DNA of 11,493 nt from positions 1 through 11,493 of the forward strand of contig BFAU01000157.1 of the NCBI GenBank assembly GCA_008975185.1, written 5' to 3'. The position numbers and the translations under genes were made by a program. Under the pieces are notes generated by a model, which worked only from the letters and a program-made list of their open reading frames with translations, was not told where the DNA came from and ran no database searches. Source of the DNA: a bacterium MnTg04. GTDB lineage: Bacteria; Pseudomonadota; Gammaproteobacteria; Steroidobacterales; MnTg04. Every line of letters begins with the position of its first letter. Position 1 is the first letter of the stretch. Of this stretch, positions 6,912-11,493 are shown piece after piece.

Positions 6912-7004
6912 AGTAGACGCCGGCGGACAAACTGTTATCAGCAATCAGCTGACCCAGGCCTCATAATTCTTAATCATTCAGTTCCTAGTATCCCGGCGTC
7001 TACT
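6912..7004. repeat. Perfect 12-bp inverted repeat enclosing a 69-bp AT-richer segment
   Basis: AGTAGACGCCGG (6912-6923) and CCGGCGTCTACT (6993-7004) are exact reverse complements. The bases just outside and just inside do not pair, so the repeat has sharp borders. The 69 bases between are richer in A and T than the surroundings and hold no gene. It starts two bases after the 122-bp palindrome. It could be a second miniature element or a long-range stem in the pckG 3' region. Confidence 0.6.
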
Positions 7005-7005
7005 G

Positions 7006-7030
7006 CCTTGGTGAGATATGCGGGCCAAGG
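7006..7030 (-). other. Hairpin directly after the pckG stop
   Basis: CCTTGG (7006-7011) pairs with CCAAGG (7025-7030) across a 13-base loop, immediately downstream of the pckG TGA on the minus strand. No T tract follows, so it is more likely an mRNA-stabilising or factor-dependent 3' structure than an intrinsic terminator. Confidence 0.45.
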
Positions 7031-8788
7031 TCAGGCAGCGTTTTTTTCGCCCAGGTCCTCGACAACCATCTGCAATTGCCGGTTGAGTTCCGCGGGCAGG
7101 CGATCGCCGTAGCGGGCGAGATCCTCGGACAACGCGGCCATTTCCACCGACCATTGCGCGTGGTCAACGCGCAAGAGTTCTTGCAAAACGGCGGGATCGA
7201 TAGCCAGGCCCTCGATGTCGATATCGGCGGCGGCCGGCAACAAACCGATCGGTGTGGTTACCGCGCCCACGCGTTTTTCGCAGCGGTCGATGATCCAGCG
7301 CAGGACGCGCAGGTTTTCGCCAAAACCGGGCCACAGAAAGTTGCCGTCCTTGTCCTGACGGAACCAGTTCACGTGGAAAATCTCGGGCAGGCGGTCGCTG
7401 CGCTGTGCGAAGCTCAGCCAGTGCGCCCAGTAGTCGGCAAAGTTGTAGCCGCAAAACGGCTTCATCGCCATCGGGTCGCGGCGGACCACGCCGACTTCGC
7501 CGCTCGCGGCCGCCGTGGTTTCCGAGGCGACGCCGGCGCCGACCAGCACCCCATGCGCCCAGTCCTTGGCCTGGTAAACCAGCGGCGCCACTTCGCGCCG
7601 ACGTCCGCCGAAGACCAGTGCCGAGATCGGCACGCCCTCGGGGGCATCGGCCAGTGAGGAATAACTGGCGTTCTGGCTGGTCGCTACGGTGAAGCGCGAA
7701 TTCGGGTGGGCGGCGGGGCCCGCCTTGGCATCGTATGGCTTGCCTTGCCAGTCGAGGACCGGCGTGCCTTCGTCGAGCCCTTCCCACCATGGCTGGTTAT
7801 CGGCCGTCACACCGACATTGGTGTAGATCGTGTCGTGTCTGATCATCTCGTAGGCGTTGCGGTTGGTCTTTGCGTTGGTGCCGGGGACCACACCGAAATA
7901 ACCGGCTTCCGGGTTGATCGCGCGCATGCGCCCGTCCTCGCCGAGCTGCAGCCAGGCGATATCGTCACCCAGGGTCCAAATTTTCCAGCCCTTGTGCGAT
8001 TTCGGCGGGACCAGCATCGCCAGGTTGGTCTTGCCGCACGCCGATGGGAACGCGCAGGCCAGGTAATGGGTTTCGCCTGCGGGGTTTTCGACGCCGACGA
8101 TCAGCATGTGTTCGGCCAGCCAGCCTTCGCTGCGTGCCTGGTAACTGGCGATTCGCAACGCGTGGCATTTCTTGCCCAGCAGCGCGTTGCCGCCATAACC
8201 CGAGCCATAACTCTTGATCGTCAGCTCCGCGGGAAAATGCATGATAAAGCGCCGCTCGGGATCGAGTTCGCCGATCGAGTGCAGGCCGCGGACGAAGCCG
8301 CCGCCTTTCTCGATCCGGCTGAGCGCCACATCGCCCATGCGGGTCATGATTTTCATGTTGGCGACGACGTACGGGCTGTCGGTGATTTCGACGCCACAAC
8401 GGGAGTAGGGCGACTCGAGCGGACCCATGCAATAGGGGATCACATACATCGTCCGGCCCTTCATGCAACCGGCAAATAGCTGATCAATTTTTTGGTGCGC
8501 CGCCGCCGGGTCCATCCAGTTATTGTTGGGGCCTGCGTCCGCTTCTTTTTCCGTACAAATAAAAGTCAGGTGCTCGACCCGCGCGACATCGGTCGGCGCG
8601 GAACGATGCAAATAGCAATTCGGGTGCGTTTCCGGGTTGAGTTCGCTCAAGGTACCGTCGGCGAGCATCTGCTGTACCAGTTGCCGGTATTCCGCTTCGC
8701 TGCCGTTGCACCAGAAAACCTTGTCGGCCTGGGTTAGCCGCGCGACCTCGTTGACCCAGGATTCAAGTTCACTATTGCTCGTACTCAT
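7031..8788 (-). CDS. pckG: Phosphoenolpyruvate carboxykinase (GTP)
   Basis: Converts oxaloacetate plus GTP to phosphoenolpyruvate, CO2 and GDP, the entry step of gluconeogenesis, in the cytoplasm. The product is 585 residues, in the normal range of about 590-620. Motifs of the GTP-type family are present throughout: CNGS (27-30), MKIMTRMG (145-152), SYGSGYGGNALLGKKCHALR (193-212) with the metal-ligand lysine, EHML (226-229) with the metal-ligand histidine, the P-loop AFPSACGKTNLAML (246-259) with reactive Cys251, GDDIAWL (274-280), EAGYFGVVPGTN (294-305), VFGGRRRE (392-399), NWFR (474-477) and FLWPGFGEN (484-492). The ATG at 8788 has AAGAGA about nine bases upstream. A perfect TATAAT lies upstream and a hairpin follows the stop. 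It is a single-gene unit with no sign of damage. GTP rather than ATP use follows from the family, which is unrelated in motif layout to PckA. Confidence 0.97.
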   Translation of the reverse strand: MSTSNSELESWVNEVARLTQADKVFWCNGSEAEYRQLVQQMLADGTLSELNPETHPNCYLHRSAPTDVARVEHLTFICTEKEADAGPNNNWMDPAAAHQKIDQLFAGCMKGRTMYVIPYCMGPLESPYSRCGVEITDSPYVVANMKIMTRMGDVALSRIEKGGGFVRGLHSIGELDPERRFIMHFPAELTIKSYGSGYGGNALLGKKCHALRIASYQARSEGWLAEHMLIVGVENPAGETHYLACAFPSACGKTNLAMLVPPKSHKGWKIWTLGDDIAWLQLGEDGRMRAINPEAGYFGVVPGTNAKTNRNAYEMIRHDTIYTNVGVTADNQPWWEGLDEGTPVLDWQGKPYDAKAGPAAHPNSRFTVATSQNASYSSLADAPEGVPISALVFGGRRREVAPLVYQAKDWAHGVLVGAGVASETTAAASGEVGVVRRDPMAMKPFCGYNFADYWAHWLSFAQRSDRLPEIFHVNWFRQDKDGNFLWPGFGENLRVLRWIIDRCEKRVGAVTTPIGLLPAAADIDIEGLAIDPAVLQELLRVDHAQWSVEMAALSEDLARYGDRLPAELNRQLQMVVEDLGEKNAA

Positions 8789-8844
8789 GCGCTGGCGTCT
8801 CTTTTTCTTGCCGGATTCGGCTGGCGGGTCGTTTGAAGGGCGCT

Positions 8845-8850
8845 ATTATA
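8845..8850 (-). promoter_or_regulatory. -10 box of the pckG promoter
   Basis: The minus strand reads TATAAT at 8850-8845, a perfect -10, placing the transcription start near 8838 and giving a leader of about 50 bases. The region 16-18 bases upstream (CCTTTCGG) is a poor -35, so an activator or alternative contacts may be needed. Confidence 0.6.
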
Positions 8851-8895
8851 CCGGCCTGAACGCTTTCCGAAAGGGCCGGGCGCCGCGTGGCGGAC

Positions 8896-8923
8896 AAAAA
8901 AAGGGCCTCTAGAAGAGAGGCCC
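8896..8923 (-). terminator. Intrinsic terminator for the phasin-like gene
   Basis: GGGCCTCT (8903-8910) pairs with AGAGGCCC (8916-8923) around the loop AGAAG. On the minus strand the stem is followed by seven T (8902-8896). It lies about 95 bases past the phasin stop, beyond two REP copies, and upstream of the pckG promoter, so it insulates pckG. Confidence 0.88.
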
Positions 8924-8924
8924 T

Positions 8925-8948
8925 ATCGCGGCTGAAGCCGCTCCTACA
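8925..8948 (-). repeat. REP-like palindrome, copy D (GCGGC variant)
   Basis: Stem GCGGC (8928-8932), loop TGAA, stem GCCGC (8937-8941), then TCCTACA. On the minus strand it is TGTAGGAGCGGCTTCAGCCG, the classic pseudomonad/xanthomonad REP layout with GTAG head. It has the same head and loop as copies A-C but a different stem. Confidence 0.8.
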
Positions 8949-8962
8949 GGTTTCGTTTGGAT

Positions 8963-8988
8963 TGCAGGAGGGCCTTCAGTCTCGATCG
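8963..8988 (+). repeat. REP-like palindrome, copy E, degenerate and inverted
   Basis: TGCAGGAGGGCCTTCAG (8963-8979) matches the head and first stem of copy A in reverse orientation. The second stem GTCTC (8979-8983) differs from GGCCC at two positions, so the hairpin is decayed. It stands tail-to-tail or head-to-head with copy D at a distance of 14 bases, as in BIME pairs. Confidence 0.6.
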
Positions 8989-9017
8989 GGATTTCCTTTA
9001 GAGGTCAGACGATGCGA

Positions 9018-9581
9018 TCAGGCCGCTTTTTCGGGAGTGGCGACCGGCTTCGCCTTGCGGCCGGCGGTCTTTTTACTGGCAGACTTCTTTTTGGCCGTTG
9101 TTTTCTTTGTGGCCGCACGGCGCTTGCTCGTTTTCGCGGGCGTTTTCTTGCCTTTGAATTCGAGCACGGTGCTTTGGACGAGTTCTTTCAGGCCGTCGCG
9201 AGTGTGGCCCAGGATTTCCAGCGTCTCCCTGACATTGGCGACCATACGCTCACGAGTGGCCGGGAAAAGCGCGACCTGGTCGTCCCAGAATTCCTTCAGG
9301 TTGCCGGCGTCGGCCATGACCCGCAGACGCTTTGCACTGTCTTCGACTACGCCATCGACGATCTTGCGCTGCCCCTTGAGCAAGCGTCCGAAATAGTCGT
9401 GCGACAGGTCGTTGAGCTTGCTGCCGGCGTCGTTCAGGATATGGGCGGGGCTAGTCAGCGAGTCCACCGCATTGGCCACGACCTGCGTGCCGTTTTTGAC
9501 CTGGTCAATCGCGTGTTCCGCGGTATATTTGACCCGGCCTTTGAATTGATCCGATAGGTTCTTGAGTTTGCTGCTGTCCAT
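9018..9581 (-). CDS. Phasin-like protein with lysine/alanine-rich C-terminal tail
   Basis: From the ATG at 9581, preceded by GGAGG at a six-base spacing, the product is 187 residues. Residues about 5-140 are a charged, leucine-poor helical region without membrane segments, of the phasin type (VKNGTQVVANAVDSL, LNDLSHDYFGRLLKGQRKIVDG, LKEFWDDQVALFPATRERM). Residues 143-187 form a tail of Lys, Ala, Thr and Ser with 15 Lys and 3 Arg in 45, like histone H1 or the PhaF tail. Phasins coat polyhydroxyalkanoate granules, and PhaF-type tails bind DNA and help segregate granules. No PHA synthase gene is visible, so that role is inference; a general nucleoid-associated or stress protein is the alternative. 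It has its own promoter and terminator and is therefore monocistronic. A longer reading from 9647 would start inside the promoter and is rejected. Confidence 0.75.
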   Translation of the reverse strand: MDSSKLKNLSDQFKGRVKYTAEHAIDQVKNGTQVVANAVDSLTSPAHILNDAGSKLNDLSHDYFGRLLKGQRKIVDGVVEDSAKRLRVMADAGNLKEFWDDQVALFPATRERMVANVRETLEILGHTRDGLKELVQSTVLEFKGKKTPAKTSKRRAATKKTTAKKKSASKKTAGRKAKPVATPEKAA

Positions 9582-9623
9582 GGTCTTCCTCCGGATGGTG
9601 CGCTGCATCAATGGTGCAACGCA

Positions 9624-9652
9624 ACAATAGCGCCACAAAGGAGGCATGTCAA
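9624..9652 (-). promoter_or_regulatory. Sigma70-type promoter of the phasin-like gene
   Basis: The minus strand has a perfect -35 TTGACA (9652-9647), a 17-bp spacer and -10 TATTGT (9629-9624, 4 of 6). The start would be near 9617, leaving a leader of about 36 bases. An imperfect 15-bp palindrome, TGCATCAATGGTGCA (9604-9618), covers the predicted start and could be an operator. Confidence 0.7.
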
Positions 9653-9674
9653 GCGTTTATGGGGCTATAGCAAA

Positions 9675-10001
9675 CTAGTCATCGACAATACCGATCACAT
9701 CTGCCAGCGCGTCGAGGTGACGCCTTAGCGCTTTTCGCCCCCGGGCGGTGAGGGTGTACCAGCTCACCGGTTTGCGATCGACATGGGTTTTTTTCACGCG
9801 CAGATAAAGCGCAACCTCGAGTTTGCGGAGGTTGGCGCCAAGATTCCCGTCGGTCTCGCGGGTCAGCTCTTTCAGTCGTGAAAACGACATCGATTCGAAA
9901 CGCGCCAGCAGCACGCATAACGCCAGGCGCAAGCGGGGCGCCAGCAGTTTGTCCAGCCCGTCCAGGCTGGAGAGGATGTCTTTGCCTGCCTTGGCCGCCA
10001 T
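9675..10001 (-). CDS. Small winged-helix transcriptional regulator (HTH_34 type)
   Basis: A 108-residue protein made almost only of one winged helix-turn-helix. Residues 21-35 (APRLRLALCVLLARF) are the first helix, 40-48 the second, DGNLGANLRKLE (51-62) the recognition helix, and YLRVKKTHVDRKPVSWYTLT (66-85) the beta wing, followed by a dimer helix (ARGRKALRRHLDAL). This layout, with GNLxxxLRKLE and RKPVxxYxLT, is typical of the HTH_34 group related to MarR/ArsR proteins. The ATG at 10001 lies 11 bases after the stop of the membrane-protein gene, so the two are very likely co-transcribed and perhaps translationally coupled; the Shine-Dalgarno is weak. It probably binds the palindrome ahead of the operon as an autorepressor. 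There is no visible ligand domain. The stop is TAG. Confidence 0.85.
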   Translation of the reverse strand: MAAKAGKDILSSLDGLDKLLAPRLRLALCVLLARFESMSFSRLKELTRETDGNLGANLRKLEVALYLRVKKTHVDRKPVSWYTLTARGRKALRRHLDALADVIGIVDD

Positions 10002-10012
10002 CGCCGGCCGGA

Positions 10013-10555
10013 CTATCGCTCGTCCAGGAACGCGGCGAGCAACATGGCGCCGCCGGAGAGCGCGCCGACAACCATCCACGGCAGCGCCGAGACGGTCATC
10101 ACGGCCAGGTAACAGACGGCCAACGCAATGCCGACCCACAGGTAAGGTCGGACCAGGTATATGCCGGCTGTGAACATTCCAATGGCCATGATCAGCAAGA
10201 TCACCTTGATGAGTGCGGTCGAGCTCATGACGTCAAGCCACAACAACGGCAGAGCCATGAAGATCGCGGCGCCCATGCCGATCCAGTGCAACATATGGCG
10301 CCTTTCCATGCGGCGTGAAGCCGCGCCGGCACGGAGCGCCGAGCGGCGTCCCAGCCAGAAGCTGGCAACACCGCCGATCGGGCCTGCAATCAGCCAGAAC
10401 ATGCCGGCGTATCGATGGTTCCAGTCGAAAAGGGAAAAGCCGGTGAAGTAAATAACCGCCCAGATTATATAAATCGCGCGCGGTCCCGATGGGGCCGATT
10501 CCGCACCCTTGACCACCTCCTGCACGTAGGCGAGATCTCGTTCAGCATTTGACAT
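10013..10555 (-). CDS. Multi-pass inner membrane protein of unknown function
   Basis: A 180-residue protein with a short charged N-terminus (MSNAERDLAYVQEVVKGAE) and five or six hydrophobic segments at about 27-43, 51-69, 90-107, 113-133, 138-157 and 159-176. The loop RRSALRAGAASRRMERRH (70-87) is strongly basic and so likely cytoplasmic. I do not recognise a catalytic motif. The ATG at 10555 has AAGGAG seven bases upstream, a strong site. It is the first gene of an operon with the HTH_34-type regulator. Similar pairs of a small integral membrane protein and a one-domain winged-helix regulator are common in proteobacteria, and their role is mostly unknown. Confidence 0.8.
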   Translation of the reverse strand: MSNAERDLAYVQEVVKGAESAPSGPRAIYIIWAVIYFTGFSLFDWNHRYAGMFWLIAGPIGGVASFWLGRRSALRAGAASRRMERRHMLHWIGMGAAIFMALPLLWLDVMSSTALIKVILLIMAIGMFTAGIYLVRPYLWVGIALAVCYLAVMTVSALPWMVVGALSGGAMLLAAFLDER

Positions 10556-10576
10556 GGTACGGCTCCTTAGTGAGAT

Positions 10577-10613
10577 TTAGAGTTAGAGTACTCTAAAATC
10601 TAGAGTAAATCAA
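10577..10613 (-). promoter_or_regulatory. Palindromic operator and probable promoter of the membrane protein-regulator operon
   Basis: TTAGAGTACTCTAA (10583-10596) is a perfect 14-bp palindrome. A second TAGAGTA occurs at 10601-10607, 17 bases from the first (10584-10590), and TTAGAG also occurs at 10577-10582. On the minus strand TTGATT (10613-10608) could be a -35, and 17 bases later TACTCT (10590-10585) would be a weak -10 inside the palindrome. Binding there would block RNA polymerase, consistent with autorepression by the regulator encoded by the second gene. Confidence 0.6.
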
Positions 10614-10874
10614 TGCTGCAGAATGAAAAGCGATTGTTTTCGGGTAATTCGCGTCCGCAGCAAAGCCCTCAGGCCGGACGCTGCAACACCTGTAGACCGC
10701 TAAATCAAGGAAAACCCCACGGGTGTGTGCCACGAGGCGACCCAAACGGGGGGTGGTGCTTCCGGCAATGAGCAGGCTATTCCAAAGTGTCCGGGACATC
10801 GGGACCTAACCCCGAGTAACCATTGAGGTTGAAGAATACAGCCGTCACAACGCGAATCATTTATCATAGGCATC
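10614..10874. other. Intergenic region between divergent genes
   Basis: With the leader of the membrane-protein gene this makes a gap of about 320 bases without a gene. It contains one hairpin, GCGTCCG (10651-10657) with CGGACGC (10675-10681), a run of six G at 10755-10760, and a short direct repeat CGGGAC (in 10791-10804). TATCAT at 10862-10867 resembles a -10 but lies too close to the next ATG. I see no RNA gene, IS end or known riboswitch. Confidence 0.4.
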
Positions 10875-11493
10875 ATGAGAATACGCCCGGCGCACGCGAT
10901 ATCGGCAATCCTTTTTCTCGCTGCACTGCTGGCGGCGCACATCGCTGTCGCCGCAACGCTTCTCTGGTGGGATACGGGCTACCTGCTGCGCTTCAACGTT
11001 GCCGTCACGTCCGGCGCAAATGTACCTGACAAGGGCTACGTCGACTATACAGCGCGTATTGCCACGCTTGATACCCAGGCCCTGATTGTTGCGGGTGATA
11101 TGCAGGCCGATTGCAGCGACCTGCGCATGACCTATTACGACGGCATATCCTGGCAGGAACTGCCGCGCCATGTCATCGGCTGCAATACGACGACGACCGA
11201 CATTCGTTTTGCACTTGTCGCCGGTATTCCAGCGAGCACCACAGACGACAACTATTACCTTTATTACAGCAACGGCGCGCCAGCAGCGCTGCCGGCGATG
11301 ACCGAGACAAACGTGTATCTTTGGTATGACGACGCGTCGATCGATCGCTCGGGCAGTTATATACGTGGCCGAATCGATTCCTGGCATGGCAGCGGCTGGG
11401 ATAATTCGCTGGCCTGGAACGCAGCCGGCTACTACACCTACGACACAGGTAACAACCGCACAAGTGGCTATCGTCGTGATGTCGATGAACGGG
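10875..11493 (+). CDS. Exported protein with DUF2341-like domain, N-terminal part
   Basis: The frame is open from the ATG at 10875 to the window end (206 residues); the C-terminus lies outside. The N-terminus MRIRPAHAISAILFLAALLA with following AHIAVAA is a clear signal peptide, cut near residue 27. WWDTGYLLRFNVAV, then DLRMTYYDG (82-90), and YYLYYSNGAPA (127-137) resemble the DUF2341 pattern: a WxxR-type start, a DLR-x-T-x-DG centre and a YYGN-type strand end. Cys80 and Cys103 could form a disulfide. The following region rich in Tyr, Trp, Asp and Asn (about 147-206) may open a second beta-sandwich such as LamG. Such proteins are surface or secreted and are often linked to pilus-like or adhesion systems; that role is inferred. 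The start has only a weak AGG upstream. An opposite-strand frame at 10857-11387 is rejected in its favour. Confidence 0.7.
   Translation, partial: MRIRPAHAISAILFLAALLAAHIAVAATLLWWDTGYLLRFNVAVTSGANVPDKGYVDYTARIATLDTQALIVAGDMQADCSDLRMTYYDGISWQELPRHVIGCNTTTTDIRFALVAGIPASTTDDNYYLYYSNGAPAALPAMTETNVYLWYDDASIDRSGSYIRGRIDSWHGSGWDNSLAWNAAGYYTYDTGNNRTSGYRRDVDER

Noticed and set aside
6912..7004. Integron attC site
   Set aside because: The inverted repeat is perfect and lacks the GTTRRRY/RYYYAAC core sites; no integrase or cassette gene is present.
7706..8479. 257-codon plus-strand frame opposite pckG
   Set aside because: Antisense to highly conserved pckG sequence; no domain and no ribosome site.
10651..10700. 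Possible cyclic-di-GMP riboswitch (GCAAAGCC followed by a G/C hairpin)
   Set aside because: Only this short piece resembles the GEMM core. The upstream GGCAAACC-like half and the tetraloop receptor are absent, and the surrounding stems do not form the expected fold.
10857..11387. 176-codon minus-strand frame
   Set aside because: The opposite frame has a signal peptide and a DUF2341-like pattern and stays open to the window end; the minus frame has no recognisable feature.

Overview
The window reads as a stretch of chromosome from a GC-rich gammaproteobacterium. The reasons are a DusA-type dihydrouridine synthase with the full family signature, a GTP-type PEP carboxykinase, a phasin-like protein with a lysine-rich tail, and a family of short REP palindromes of the kind common in Pseudomonas, Xanthomonas and Stenotrophomonas. 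No tRNA, rRNA, CRISPR array, intact insertion sequence or phage gene was seen. Genus cannot be decided from the sequence alone.

Left part (1-4632): the 3' end of a YbdK-like carboxylate-amine ligase and dusA run on the plus strand. Two minus-strand genes converge on dusA: an exported M28 zinc peptidase with a PA domain, and downstream of it a Sel1-repeat/prolyl-4-hydroxylase-like dioxygenase. REP hairpins sit in each of the three gaps between these genes (502-525, 1598-1621, 2988-3011). Two of them supply the TAG stop codon of the neighbouring gene.

Middle part (4633-7030): a SAM-dependent methyltransferase is followed by a 146-bp imperfect palindrome (5467-5612) that looks like a miniature mobile element. 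Next is a class III adenylate cyclase fused to an FHA domain, closed by a strong terminator. The 358 bases between the cyclase and pckG hold no gene but are full of symmetry: the terminator, a 122-bp imperfect palindrome, a perfect 12-bp inverted repeat with a 69-bp spacer, and a 3' hairpin for pckG.

Right part (7031-11493): pckG (gluconeogenesis) with a perfect TATAAT box; a REP pair and an intrinsic terminator; a phasin-like gene with a clear sigma70-type promoter; then a two-gene operon, a multi-pass membrane protein followed by a small winged-helix regulator. That operon's leader carries a perfect 14-bp palindrome with an extra half-site, probably the regulator's own operator. A divergent gene for an exported DUF2341-like protein runs off the right end.

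Most genes look like independent housekeeping or accessory units. pckG and the phasin-like protein share a carbon-storage theme, and the cyclase-FHA protein is the clearest signalling gene. I found no multi-gene defence or biosynthetic system. The notable content is the palindromic repeats and their contact with stop codons.
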